The notes: generated by a model not told the origin, from the letters alone. DNA of 64,000 bases from Pictodentalium vernedei (GCA_031216915.1 CM062296.1:64064367-64128366), one strand, 5' to 3'; shown: positions 20,954 through 33,560, counted from the first letter of the stretch. Numbers and translations: made by a program.

Positions 20954-23900
20954 TAGGGACCTGCGAATATCAAATTTTGTCTCGAATCGAATCTCAAATC
21001 GAATGTGAACGAGGATTTCGAATCGAATCGAATCTCGAATAGTAGTCGTGTATATGCTGACAATTGTTGTTTCAGGTGCCGTAGGATCGTTGGCATTTTT
21101 GGATAATAGACCGGCAGTGATAACTGACGGGAAACGGAAACATACTTGGTCATTTTTCGAGGTAGCCATATAAACAATTTCCATTTTAAAAATTAAATAG
21201 GGCGTGGACGAAAAATTTGTCATAAGATTTGCGACATATAAGTCACAAATTGAAATAAAGGACATAATTATGCTCACGATGGTGATCACGACGCTCATTG
21301 GTTGATAACAAAGTAATAGCCTGTTAGTCTGGACAGAGGACCCTGTGCATTGCTTTACTTGATTTGGTAACGTCCATGTGACCATTCGACACCAAACATA
21401 AACGTGTTAGAAACCAATCTGGATTTGTTTCACTGGAACTTAACGTCGCTTCCAACAACCAAGGCTATATCGGGACGCTGTTTGTCCTATTCAGAAGAAG
21501 ACAGGAATTCATGTTATTGAAGCAATAATGGGTGCATATTCATAACATTCTTTTAATTTTAGCATGTAACAATTTTTCTTTAAAACACATGAACACTGCA
21601 ACAGCTATTTGAAAAACTAAAGAGCCATTTCCTGGCACTTGATCGTGACCATACTTGGAGCACAAAGAACTAAATCGTGTTAATGTTTACATCATCAGGA
21701 TAGAACTTGCAATACTATAGCATCAGTTTTTAGCTTCAAAAGTAGGGCACTAAAGACCAATAGTCCAATATCATGGCAATATGTCAAAAGTTTGAGTCAC
21801 AAATTCATAACACACTGAGGACCCTATCGTAATTATTTCGTGCCCAAATCAAGGTTTCAGCATTGTAGTTAGACAGGTTGTGGCGTCTGTCCGTGATCAG
21901 ATTGCTGCCAGTCGAGTTAACCCGTTCAGAGGAACAGTTGGTCGCCTGTATAGCAAGGATGTCCCGGGCAGCAGTGGATAGCAGCGGATAGAACTGAGCA
22001 TTTGTTCTCCAGAACGAAAGGGGACATTCGTCTTTGCGCAGCTTGGGTAAACGTGCATAATTGTCCATTTCCGAAATCAAGCGACTGTGCATTGATTTAT
22101 CATTGTCATGGTCCTGTCGTTCAACAGCATCCGCTTCGGCAGCATCATCATCAATAGCATCCATGAGGCTTTGCTCTTGGCTGCTTGATGCAGTTTCAGA
22201 AGTATGCTCATCGGGCGTCTACACGGGCTCGGACGAAGATTTATCGTTGTTTGAGATTTTGTCAAGTCTGTGCCACTTAAGGTCATCTTCGATGAAATTA
22301 CAAACAGACCCAATGTGTCTGTCAGCTTTCACTATGATAGATTTATACCTCGGATCCAAGTAAGTACTAGCTTGAAGATGTGGTTGACTGAGCTTGAATC
22401 TGCCGTCTAACTGCTTCACTAGTGCATCCCTGAAAGTTTTAACGCCTTTCGAAGGTTTGGACAGCAATTGCTTTTGCAGGGTTTGTATGCATGGCAACAC
22501 GATTGAGACTGTAACACTGCGATCAGCACTTAGAATTGACGTAGCCTCAGCTGTTGGTCTCAATATGGGGGTAACCGATTCCAGGATGCCTGTTAAGGCG
22601 CCACTAAGAGGTCCAGGTGGGCTTGATGCACATTTTTTCCGTGTCTGACACTCCACAAGTGCAAGGGATACTGGAGCGTTGTTTTTCTGTACCCAGTGCA
22701 GCAATTGGTAAGTGCTATTAAATCTAGTTGAGACGTCAAGTTGAGGGTCAGATTCGGTAAGAAATTTGGTATCATCGGCTGGATCCTTGTTACAAATTTG
22801 AAATTTGTGGAGAGCAGCAAGTCCAACGGTAGAAGAGTTAAAAAATCCAGCAATGCGGTGAACAGAAGAGATGAGCGTTTTGATCATTTGCTGTGCGTCA
22901 AGTGCAGCGTTTATGCAGAGTTGCAAAATATGAGCAGAGCATCCCATCCATGGCATGTCCGGCTTAGTCGCTGTGCTTGGCATGACATTGGTGGTGTCTG
23001 TTGTACAAAAACTTATGGAGTTTTTGGCGATTTCGAAGTGTTCCAGTTGTTCCCATACCACAATTGCAGTCGCTTCCGCGCTATGGTCCTTATCTTGGTC
23101 TTCCAAGTTAACAACAGAAAGACAGCGAGTGGCAAATTTCCATTCTTCGCTGATGTAGTGCAGAGTGAGGACCAAAAAATTTGAATTGTTGTCGGACTTC
23201 CAATGATCAAAGGTGACCGCAGGTCTTGATGAACCTTTATCCTTATGAATGTGATCTCGAACATTCTGTTCCATTGACACGCGAATATCTCCTAAATTCC
23301 TGGAGAGCGTAGTTGGGTGAGGTGGTTCATAAGACTTATCATCGGTCAAGGCAGCACACATATTTTTAAACCCTTTACCAGCCGCAACCTCGAAGGTCCT
23401 AGTACCCGGCCTACCATCAGCTACTATGAACCCCAGGATACTATTGTCATATTTTTTCTCAACGTCAGCTCTGATGCTGATAGCAGGTTTCTTTCGGCCG
23501 AAATCTGTCATGCTACATTGCTTTTTCCGAACCGGTTCAGAGTCGCCTCCACCTTGACCTTGTGTACGTCGCTTGGTTGATTTTGCTTTAGCTGCAGCAT
23601 GTAACTCAATATGCTTAAGTTGTAGATGGGCCCACAGATGGGACGTTGTACCAGTTTTCTGTACACTTAAGATGGTTGAACAGGAATTACAGTGGAACTT
23701 GTCATCCACTAGTTAGAAATAAGATTTTATCATTTCCGCCATACTGAACTTTTGTAAACACACGTCACGCGCGAATTAAAATATCGAAAGCTAAATTAAA
23801 CCATTCAAACTAAACGAAACGCAATTCTGCAGCCTGGTATATCATATAAGTTAGCTTGTTCTGGTATGTTCATTCAACTTCATTGGGTCATCACATGTAT

Positions 23901-24463
23901 CGACAATAACTGCTGTTACCAACTTCCCCTGATCTTTAATCACGAGTGATTCACGACGCATATAAACGCACATTGACCTCTCCATTTTATATACATTCCA
24001 TGTCGGCATCTTTATGTAAACGCGTGACCGCTTCATTGCAAATTGCAATGTAAGGGGGGGGGGGGGGGGGGGGGAATTCTATTATACTGCACTTTACTGT
24101 AAAACATGCTGGTTTTGTCGAACTCCCGTAACACACAGTGGTGTGCATAATGCATATACGATGCGATCATGCAAGCATGCCGATTTAAGATCAAGTTGCG
24201 AGGTTATATTATAACGGGAATGTTACCGGATGGGGGTGGGGGGGGGGTGCTACTCTGATGCACGCGTCTAACTAACTGATAAACGAACGTGATTGCAAGC
24301 CTATTATCGGAGCAGAAACACACGTATCGGCACAGTGGCGTGAAAAAAGTTTTCCCGACCTAGTCCGAGATTCGAAAATTTCGTACCCATGACACCAGCA
24401 TCGAATCGAATAGCTGCAAGGATTCGAAATCGAATCAAATAATCAAAGGTTCGCAGGTCCCTA
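20954..24463 (-). mobile_element. autonomous-type hAT transposon (3,510 bp)
   Basis: The ends are TAGGGACCTGCGAATATC and TAGGGACCTGCGAACCTTTG (complement of right), flanked by perfect 8-bp TGATTGAG at 20946-20953 and 24464-24471. Subterminal TCGAATCGAATC repeats occur at both ends. One long transposase frame on the minus strand fills the middle. It is the likely source of mobility for the shorter relative at 9978-11082. The clean duplication and nearly open frame suggest a fairly recent insertion. Confidence 0.93.
21805..23742 (-). CDS. hAT transposase (BED zinc finger, RNase H-like, C-terminal dimerisation), two in-frame stops
   Basis: The frame runs from the ATG at 23742-23740 to the stop at 21805, 645 codons, the usual hAT size. 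A BED-type finger has C18, C21, H39 and H44. The RNase H-like core starts near AVTFDHW (D179) and continues through CTTDTTNV (D249) and the conserved C-x2-H of GCSAHILQL (C268, H271). The dimerisation domain near residues 575-640 has LSFWRTN, YPLLSTAARDILAI and ATNCSSERV. Two stop codons interrupt the frame: TAA at codon 10 (23715-23713) and TAG at codon 508 (22221-22219). There are no frameshifts, so it is a very young pseudogene or the stops are allelic. A GTG at 23709 lies just after the first stop. The protein would cut and join DNA ends in the nucleus. Confidence 0.92.
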
Positions 24464-24471
24464 TGATTGAG

Positions 24472-25226
24472 ATGTGAATTTGGGTCCAATTTCAGTTAGT
24501 TATGTGAATGTTCAGCTGTAAGCACCTGTTTTGTTGACCGTGTATCTAGATATTTTGTACTGCTGTGTGCCGTTTTTACTGCTGTGTGTGGTAAACTGGG
24601 ATTATTGTCGTAGATTTTTGTCATACATTTTCATGTTTAAAATGTCAATTCATTCATGCTATTTTTCTGATTTGGGATATCTGGAAAATACAACAATATT
24701 AACACAGCCTCGCCTTCTGGTTCGGCATTATCTGTCCGCGAAAAACGATCTCGTGCGGTAAAAAAGGATAGTTTGTACGTGAATACCGTTGTCTATTTTC
24801 CTCACTTAAACAGCACCTTAACACGAAATTAGGAAAAATAAAAACGAAGCTTCTGTTGTTCGTGTCTCATCACCGCACACACGTACATGTATATTTACTG
24901 CATAACGGCAGTGGTTGTAAATAGTTGTTGTCTGTTCAATAACGCGCGTTCTTATTGAATTTTTGTTCGGAATCCCACTTGAATTTGTCAGCTTGGTTAG
25001 CAAAACTTTGAGATGGGACACACTTGACCGTCAGAAAACACCTTGTGAAGTTTGGAAAGCAAAATAGACCACGTTCTGACCTTGCGCGAATCGCTGACCC
25101 CAATCAGATTTTCTTTTGAGCTTTTCTTCCAAAACCGGTTGTTCTTGCCTCCAAAAGATTTGTATCGGCATATCAGTTCGTATTCACTTTATTAAAGGTT
25201 ATCTGTACCTCAGGCGGATGTATGGG
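24472..25226. other. no gene recognised
   Basis: AT-rich, apparently single-copy sequence within this window. No splice-bounded frame was convincing. Confidence 0.3.
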
Positions 25227-25470
25227 GACAATCCACCCCAGGGGCAACGGATCGGGGACAACCCGCCCCAGGGACAACCCCCGCCCCAGTAATAACAGCT
25301 GAGTAGTTCATTTGTTATTACTTATAATCCAATCATTGTCCTATATCACAGTCAACCGGCTGGTAACTGCGGCGAGTGAAAAACTTCGGGGCGGGTTGTC
25401 CCGGGGCAAGTTGTTCCAGCTGGTTTGGGGCGGGTTGCCCCTGGGGCGATAGTCCAGTTCCCCAGCGGAT
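25227..25470. repeat. small inverted-repeat element with GGGACAACCCGCCCC motifs
   Basis: Left motifs (GGACAACCCGCCCCAGG) and right motifs (GGGGCGGGTTGTCCC, GGGGCGGGTTGCCCC) face each other around a ~100-bp core. The near-repeat GCGGAT lies at both outer edges. It resembles the other elements here with clustered subterminal motifs. The edges are uncertain. Confidence 0.45.
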
Positions 25471-25491
25471 AGTCTTTTGCGGCGGTGTCGA

Positions 25492-25726
25492 TTAACCCTT
25501 TATCCAACGAATCATCCGCCCGCGTAATATGCAAAATCAGCAGCTGAAAAAAATATTATTTTTCGAAAAATTCCAACAAAACCATATCATGTGAGCCCTC
25601 TTTGGAACGAGCTCGTAGAGCTCGTTCCAAAGAGGGGGCACATGATATGGTTTTGTTGAAATTTTTTTTAAAAATGATATGTAAAATAATAAATTTTTAG
25701 ATCGTCTGGGTTCGGTAAATGTTTAA
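25492..25726. mobile_element. TTAA-class MITE
   Basis: TTAACCCTTTATCC at the left, GGTAAATGTTTAA at the right, and a central palindrome GGAACGAGCTCGTAGAGCTCGTTCC. It is closest to the copy at 62941-63192 (shared CAACAAAACCATATCATGTG). Confidence 0.7.
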
Positions 25727-25772
25727 ACATCTGCGCTCCGCCACAGGCGATTTCGTCACCACAGTCCTTTCG

Positions 25773-28173
25773 GGAGCGAGTCTTTTCGGCCTCGGGAACA
25801 TTCGGCCTCAGGAACATTCGACCCCGGGAACAATCGGCCTGGGAACATTCGGCCTGGGAACATTCAGCCTCCGTTTTCAACAAGGAAGGCCAAGAGAGAC
25901 GCGGTTTAATATGAGTTGAAATACCTTTATTACAACTAACAACAAAAATAAATACCGCGTAATATAAAATATACACAATATAAAATAGGGTGCTGGACGT
26001 TTCGTACACGAGCGTTTCGTACACGGCCAATTTAGGACGTTTCGTACACAAAAAGCCTGGATGTTTCGTACACAGATTTCAATTTCGCATTTTCTCTTTA
26101 TATCTCACTTTTTTTCCTTCTAATTTCAGATTTTGGGATTAAAAGAAAGAAATAAGACTATTTTCTGGCATGAAATAATTTTATTTTCCAATAAATACGT
26201 GGTGATTTTAGTTGAAATATCATACATACTAAATTAAAATAAATTCATTAAACAAAACAACCAGGACATGGGTACTCCATTACGTCTATTGGGCAATGAA
26301 GTGACTGGCTCAGAATGATGAATGAATGAAAGGTTTTAGCGCGCCGAAGGCGCGCAGAGACGATGTGGAATTTACAAATCCCTTGCGACCCGGTTAACCT
26401 TATTTTATTTCACTTGGATCACACAGGCCTAGCTTTCCTATTGCCTCAAATGGAGTCTGAGGGGGGGGGGGGGGGGTATGCACGCGGTTAGAATTCCCGG
26501 CAGTTTACGTTGGAGTGTTAGATGGTCAATAATCAATCCCTCAACGCAAAGACTATTAGAGAGTGGGCTCTATCCGGTTCTAGCTTGGCGATGGTAGAGG
26601 TTTGAGTCTCACCCTGGTGGCGAGCCAGAATGTAATGTTGGCAATCCTCACAGACTCAATCCTGAAGATCTCAATCAGTAGCGAGGCAATCCTCACTGAC
26701 TCCACGCAGTTTAATTCTACTGAGTAATTTTAATTTACTGTGGATTTGACAGAACACCGCGCTTGTTGTTTTTCCAAGTCAAAGGTCACTTGCAGACTCC
26801 AGTGAAAGCTTGTCAGACTCTTTGCAATTTACCGCTGACTAGATCAGTCATCGCATGTACAAACAAACAAACAAAATAACCTAAAAACATCCCGGCAATA
26901 TTCGAACAAGTCATTCATCGGTAAAATCAAACAGTAAATGAAACAATAAATCAAAGAAATCAAGGAAAATTAACCCATTCAACATACAATTAAACACCAA
27001 CAGTATCTTTAAAAACAGGAATAATTTTACATAAATATTCACGGGAGATATTCATAAATGTAAAATATTAATTTAATGTAACAAAAATAATAAATAATTT
27101 TATAATACAAGGTCTAAAACAGATAATTAAACACGTGTACGAAGTGTACGAAACGCTCACTTCGTGTACGAAACGTCCAATTTTTGTGTACGAAACGTCT
27201 TATTTGTGTACGAAACGTCAGTAAACCTATAAAATACATTTACACTCTGTATACTGGCCCATAACCTCAAAAATCTAGATGTAGTTATATCGTTCTCTTT
27301 ATATTTCTCCGATGCTTCCTCTAACTTCTTGGATACCTTTGGACAAGCAAGTAAGCAAGCAAGATTGATATTGGACTCGAATGAATGAAAAGTTTCAGCG
27401 CGCCGAAGGCGCACAGGGACGATGTGGGATTTAAATCCTTTGCGACCCGAACAATTTTATTTGCTTTATAACTTTATTTACTTACGAATCCTAGAGAGTT
27501 TTTTAACTTGAAGCTGGGAGTCATCCATCAACCTATAAGGGTGAGGGCTATAGTTATAGTCCACATAAAAAGGTTTAAGTGTTCAAAAAAACTACAAAAA
27601 CAGTGTATATGATCGCCTAATCAAGTGCGATTAAATCAATCAAGCTTCAGTCGTATTGTAAAAACGCTGTATGAGTATCTCATCAGAGGCCAGAACTTTG
27701 ATCACTACTTCAGAAGAACTTATAAAACAAACTTTTAAAGCTGAGTTGTGCTAAACAACACCCAAGAAGAAGTATATCATTTCGGGTTTGCATGTCGGTA
27801 TTGGAGCACACATATTGTCATCCTGTTATTCAATACAGTGGATTTTATACAATGGATTTTATATTTCATTATTCATTATGGATCGGACTCGTGCTCAATA
27901 TATTTTGACTTTAGGAATAAAGGTAGGACGTTTCTATTATTCTTTAAAAAACAATATTCTGGAAAAACTCCTAATATACAAAAAAACACAACAAAATGAA
28001 CTAAAAAAATATTTTTTAAAGTTATTTTTCAAATCCCAAACTCAGAATTATTTTTTATCAAAAGTGGGAACATTCGGCCTCAAAAGTGGGAACATTCGGC
28101 CTAGATTGAGGCCGAATGTTCCCGGAAAAATACCTGGGGCCGAATGTTCCCGAGGTCGAAAAGACCCGGACCC
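25773..28173. mobile_element. element with clustered GAACATTCGGCCT motifs and 9-bp duplication (2,401 bp)
   Basis: The ends GGAGCGAGTCTTTTCGGCC and GGGTCCGGGTCTTTTCGACC (complement of right) are flanked by 9-bp GTCCTTTCG at 25764-25772 and 28174-28182. Six motif copies lie in the first 110 bp, and inverted and direct copies fill 28065-28160. A 9-bp duplication with long terminal repeats would fit Mutator-like elements, but no transposase was seen. It contains the nested element 25988-27227. Confidence 0.75.
25988..27227. mobile_element. nested element with clustered GTACGAAACGTCC motifs and 9-bp duplication (1,240 bp)
   Basis: Inverted ends (TGGACGTTTCGTACAC / TGACGTTTCGTACAC on the complement) are flanked by 9-bp TATAAAATA at 25979-25987 and 27228-27236. 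Four motif copies lie near the left end and four or five near the right, in opposite sense. Internal GCGCGCCGAAGGCGCGC stem at about 26340; a related stem lies outside at about 27398. No transposase was seen. Confidence 0.75.
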
Positions 28174-28182
28174 GTCCTTTCG

Positions 28183-28546
28183 CTACCAAGCGATTTCACC
28201 ACCTATGATGCGATAGACGACGGGGCGGGGTGGAGGGGGGGGGGGGGGGGGGGTACAATCAAAAGAAAAGTAGGCAACATAAAGTCATATCTTTTGTCAT
28301 TTACTATTTTCTTCTTTTTGTGTTTTCGTAAAACATTATATAAACATCTGAAATGTTATGTTCAGCGGAATAAATAAAAGATATAACATAATTTTATTTA
28401 CAGTTATTATTATTTAAATTAATTAACTAACTGAATGTCTGTTAGCAGCAGTCCGTTGGGACATAAATCCCTACATATTCCCGCGCAGAAGGCAGCTTGT
28501 GGAAATCAACTTCTCGTATTGGGTCCGTGGCAGTATCAAAACTTCT
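28183..28546. other. no gene; G homopolymer
   Basis: A run of 19 G at 28235-28253, then AT-rich sequence leading into the 21-bp array. Nothing coding was recognised. Confidence 0.4.
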
Positions 28547-29413
28547 CTATTATCTCATCATTAGGATATATCTCATCATTAGGACTTATAATGTCATCAT
28601 TAGGACTTATTATCTCATCATTAGGAGATGGTACCTCATCATTACGAGATATAGTCTCTTCATTACGAGATATTATCTCATCATTAGGAGATATTATCTC
28701 ATCATTAGGAGATATTATCTCATCATTAGGACTTATTATCTCATCATTAGGACTTATTATCTCATCAGTATGAGATAATATCTCATCATTATGAGATATT
28801 ATCCCATAATTAGGAGATATTATCTCATCATTAGGACTTTTTATCTCCCCATTAGGAGATAATATCTCATCGTTACGAGATATTTTCTCATCATTAGGAG
28901 ATATTATCTCATCATAGGACTTTTATCTCATCATTAGGAGACAATTCTCATCATTACGCGATATTATCTCATCATTAGGAGATATCTCATCATTACGAGA
29001 TATTATCTCATTATTAGGAGATATTGTCTTGTCATTAGGACTTATTATCTCATCATTAGGAGATATTATCTCATCATTACGAGATACTATCTCATCATTA
29101 GGAGATATTGTCTTATCATTAGGACTTATTATCTCATCATTAGGCGATATTATATCATCATTAGGACTTATTATATCTGCATTGGGAGATATTATCTCAT
29201 CATTAGGACATAATTATCTCATCATTAAGAGATATTGTCTCATCATCAGGACTTGTTATCTCATCATTAGGCCTTATTATCTCATCATTAGGACTTATTA
29301 TCTGATCATTGGGAGATATTATCTCATCATTAGGAGATATTATCTCATCATTAGGACTTATTATCTCATCATTAGGAGATATTATATCATCATTAGGACT
29401 TATTATACGAGAT
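28547..29413 (+). repeat. 21-bp tandem array (ATTATCTCATCATTAGGAGAT), ~40 units
   Basis: Degenerate units read ATTATCTCATCATTAGGAGAT or ..AGGACTT. The same unit occurs in opposite orientation at 30485-31220, so the two arrays form an inverted pair around a ~1.07-kb core. Long repetitive open frames across it are an effect of the period and are not genes. Confidence 0.9.
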
Positions 29414-29588
29414 CTGCTCGTCCTATTCAGTGAAGAGTTAAATGTCGTCTTTACATTCTCCTAGTAACGACTAGAAGGTTGTGGAGGGGCATGGTAGGCT
29501 AAAATTAAGTGCGGAGGGGAAATATTTTACAGCAGCAGATAAATGCTTTATCCCTCCACCTCCCCACTCCCTTTCACCTCATGCTGGG

Positions 29589-29837
29589 TTAACCCTTTAC
29601 CTAACATAATGGACAAAACCAACCAGCGCTATTCGCAAAATAACCATTCAATATGTATTATTTTTTTTTCATTTTTTGCGCCACAAACATTGCTTATGAC
29701 CCATCAGGGGAAGAGCTCGCTGAGCTCATTCCAATGAGGGATCATAGGCTATGTTTGTGGCGCAAAAAACGAAAATATTTAGTCAAAAAGTTTGTTCACG
29801 AGTGCCGTCAGCCTGTCTTGTTAGGCTAAAGGGTTAA
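29589..29837. mobile_element. TTAA-class MITE
   Basis: TTAACCCTTTACCTAAC at the left and GGCTAAAGGGTTAA at the right, with a central palindromic GAGCTCGCTGAGCTC. It lies in the core between the two 21-bp arrays. Confidence 0.75.
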
Positions 29838-30484
29838 GAAGATTGCCCATTCCTCATAGGTGAACGTCCGGGGAACGATAGTAACTTTCCCTGCCACCTT
29901 GGGAACCTGGGTACTTTTTGAAGGCTAGAGAGTGTAAGAGTAACCATAGAAAAATAACCCGACAAATATCATAGTGAAAGTACATGAACCAGTTCTAGGG
30001 GTTTCCGGTATGAGTATATATACTGTTCCATTTTTTCAGGAAGGTGGGGTGTTGGGGTGAGTGCCCCTCAACAACGCCACAGAGTGGTGGAAATTTAACT
30101 GTTCACCGAACACGACTAGCATACATTTTTAGCCGAACTTTGAACCCAGTTGTCCACCTCCTTTCCAATGACAGGAATGGGGTTGAACAAGCACGACAAA
30201 ATTTAATTAGGCCTCATTTCAAGAAACCCCAACTGTTAAATATCTAAATTAGGCCTGCTAGTCGTGATGCGCATGGTAGAACGCACGTTGCGGCGAGCTG
30301 TGACCGATGACGAGAGGGGGTATCCCATTTTCGTTGGTGGGGCCAGTTTTTTCTGGGGGAAATTTTAGAAAATGGAAAGTCAGTGAGGCTTTCCAATGGC
30401 TTCCTTGTACAAGAGCTCAATTTTCCCCATCAAATCACTTCTTGTGTTTGAACTGGAACAAACGCCATAGCCATAAACTAGGAA
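29838..30484. other. unassigned core between inverted arrays
   Basis: 29925-30050 recurs at 58610-58735 (GAATAACCATAGCAAAAT..., GAACCAGTTT..GGG, TTTTTCAGGAA). 30044-30240 reads partly as protein-like sequence, but no continuous frame or known family could be recognised. Confidence 0.35.
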
Positions 30485-31220
30485 TAGAAGATATCTCCTA
30501 ATGATGAGATAATATCACCTAATGATGAGATAATATCTCGTAATAATGAGATAATATCTCGTAATGATGAGATAATAAGTCCTAATGATGAGATAATATC
30601 TCCAAATGATGAGATAATATCTCGTAATAAGTCCTAATGATGAGATAATATCTCCTAATGATGAGATAATATCTCGTAATGATGAGATAATATCTCGTAA
30701 TGGTGAGATAACAACTCGTAATGATGAGGTAATAAGTCCTAATGGTGAGATAATACATCCTAATGATGAGATAACAAGTCCTAATGATGAGATAATATCT
30801 CGTAATGATGAGATAATATCTCGTAATGATGAGATATCTCCTAATGATGAGATAATAAGTCGTAATGCTGAGATAATAAGTCCTAAAAATGCGAAAATAT
30901 CTCCGAATGATGAGAGATTATCACCTAATGATGAGATAATATCTCATAATGACGTAATGACGAGATAAAAAAGTCCTAATGATGAGATAATAAGTCCTAA
31001 TGATGAGAAGATATCTCCTAATGATGAGATGTTATCTCCTAATGACGAGATAATATCTCGTAATGATGAGACATTATCTCCTAATGATGAGGTAATATCT
31101 CCTAATGATGAGATAATATCCCATAGTGATGAGATGAAAAGTCCTAATGATGAGATAATAAGTCCTAATGATGAGAAAATATCTCCTAATGATGAGATAA
31201 TATCTCATCATTAGGACTTA
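30485..31220 (-). repeat. 21-bp tandem array, inverted partner, ~34 units
   Basis: Units AATGATGAGATAATATCTCCT and variants are the reverse complement of the array at 28547-29413. Confidence 0.9.
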
Positions 31221-33389
31221 TGGTATGGATTTTTTATACTTGTTGGCACCAATACGCTTTCATAAGATACAGATACAACATTCCGAATTGCAACACATGG
31301 AAATCTAAAATGAGTAACATATATTATATTATTTCACGTGTAATTTGTAACCATTATAATATATACTTTGAACAACGAAATTATAGCATTTGAATGATAA
31401 ACATAAAATATTACAGAGTATTTTTATATTTCAAGGTAAAAAAAAACAATCGGGAATTTCTCAATTGATCAGACAATGTGAAAAGCAGTGTTAAAAAAGT
31501 TACGTCAGGCTCTCCCCAAAAAATTACGCCACAAGTTGATCAAAAATCGTCCAGAGTGGCTCCGACTGTCTACTTTTTGTCGTCCAGAATGCCTTTATGT
31601 AGTAAATTCTCATATGGCACCAAAGGGTATAGGAAAATTACAATGGAAAAAAAATCCCATGTTAAATTCCCATTACCCACCAGAATGCCATCCGTTTAAT
31701 GGATTAACACTTTTCATCTCTCACATCCTTATCTGGGAGGAAAAAGGCAAACTACAAAAAAAGTTAAACAGTTACATGTCACTTTTTTGACTGGGATCGA
31801 AAACAACATGAGGATCGGAAGCTGTATTTCCAGTTATTTTTCTATTATCGTGTAGCAATAAAGTAAGAATGCTGTACGAGATTTTTTAACCACAACGCGA
31901 AAAAGTTTATGGAAAACACAGGTTTACGACCACGTCGCTGGAGAAAGTATAAGTCTGTCAACCCAAGTTGAATTATTTTATCGAGAAGGATTTTTCAGAA
32001 ATTAGAGACATGACGGATAAAGATGCGGAGAGAGAAGCGGAGAAAGTTTTGGAGAAGAAGAGACAGACCACAAATCGTCGCCTGAGTGCTAGAATGTTCC
32101 ATGTCCCACAGGGGCATAGAACATTCTAGCACTCGTTGCCTGAGTGCTAGAATGTTCTATGTCCCATAGGGGACATAGAACAGTCTAGCACTCAGGCGAG
32201 GAAATGAAGATTTCTTGATAGCTCTCCAGCAGTGGTGTTCTTCAACCCTACACAAGAATGAATACCAAGAGATGTTGGAGAGATTTCCAGAGATGGGAGC
32301 GGCGAGACGACCGTTTGGTCTTACAGAGTATCATAAAAGAGCTAAGCACATCTTCAATTATCCATCGGTCGTCCAGTAAGCGATGATGGCGAGGAAGAGA
32401 GAAGAGTGGAAAGATGAGTTCTTCACAGGTGAGGAAATGAGATCGCCTCCACGCCGTTCCTAGGAGGGCAGGGCTGAATTCCACCAAAATTGGCTTCTTG
32501 CCTGTCCTTTTCAGGACACACATATTCTTAAAAGAGTTACGTTTACACATGCTAGAATGCTCATTTCCCCAAAGTGTGAAAGTTAACTGTGTTTTTTTTT
32601 TATCAAAACAAAATATATCCAAGTCAGCTCATCCCCTCCCACTTTGCCTGAACATAAAAGCAAGAATTCATTTTCCCCTATTAAAGTAAAGTGTGTAATT
32701 TTTCATCTAAGTGAACTCACCCCCTCCCACTTTGCTCGAACAAAAGCAAAGAATTAAAAAGGGAGGATGTGTCTTTATGAGACTTGAATGTTTTTGTGAG
32801 CGTGTGTCTACAAGTGCTTCTCTTTTGAATCATTTAGGTAGCCTTAGAAAGGGGTGTTATGTTTTTGTGGCGAGCATATCTTAGTTGTCGATCCGTTTCG
32901 CATTTCTGCCAAGCTCTCCAAAGTGAACAGTTTTCTTCCACTTGGCCTTCTTGAATAATTCCTCATCTTCTGTCGGAGTCCAAGCCTCTGAATATTTCCT
33001 TTGCTTCTATTAGCAATGTGAGTTTCTCTGGGAGTAAAGTTGTCTGTTCCCCATAAATCTCTCCGAACTCGTATATATTTCCTTCAAAGTGATATGAATG
33101 GCCTCTAAACCTTCCATACTAGATTGCGGAAGTGGCTGGTACTCCCGTTATTAAATTTTATGAGATCAGTGAAATCTGTTAAGTTGTACATGTAGCTACT
33201 CGTTGTGTTAGTCAAACACCCCAAGTGAATAAAAAATCCCCCGTATCTTCCTTTTAAACGTCTGTGGGAGAGAAAAAAACAACGACTTTCCACTCGATTA
33301 TGAAAAAAGACTGTCTGAATGCTAAAAGTGTGTTCGTTACCCTGTATAAAACTACTGAGTTCTGTTTTATTTGCTCCTGCACTCACTAT
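31221..33389. other. decayed coding-like sequence, family unknown
   Basis: Several stretches have ordinary protein composition: plus strand about 31488-31790 (Lys/Leu-rich), 31990-32110 (a charged, helix-prone stretch) and 32205-32377, and minus strand about 33105-33386 and 33030-32885 (ends with AWTPTEDEELFKKAK, recalling the start of a Myb/SANT fold). None forms an intact gene. Together they look like remnants of a larger mobile or virus-like insertion. I cannot assign a family. Confidence 0.3.
32084..32197. repeat. two tandem stem-loops
   Basis: GAGTGCTAGAATGTTC...GAACATTCTAGCACTC at 32084-32134 and GCCTGAGTGCTAGAATG...TCTAGCACTCAGGC at 32138-32197 are two near-perfect palindromes of 51 and 60 bp. 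They are variants of one sequence placed head to tail. Confidence 0.85.
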
Positions 33390-33560
33390 TTGGGCTTTTC
33401 CCTCTGAAAAAGACTAACTGATAGTTATTTATTAGGCTTTTCCCTCTGGAAAAGACTCTTGTTATTCTACGGATTAATATTATTATTTTTTTAAGGCTCT
33501 TCCCTCTGGAAAAGACTATTGTTTTTCTACGGATTATTTTTTTTTTCTTTTCAGGTTTTT
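33390..33560. repeat. ~60-bp tandem repeat, 3 units
   Basis: GGCTTTTCCCTCTGGAAAAG and close variants occur at about 33390, 33437 and 33495, with T-rich spacers. Confidence 0.6.

Noticed and set aside
28435-29433. Long open frames of Ser/Leu/Ile repeats
   Set aside because: They are produced by a 21-bp tandem unit (a multiple of three) and are open on several frames.
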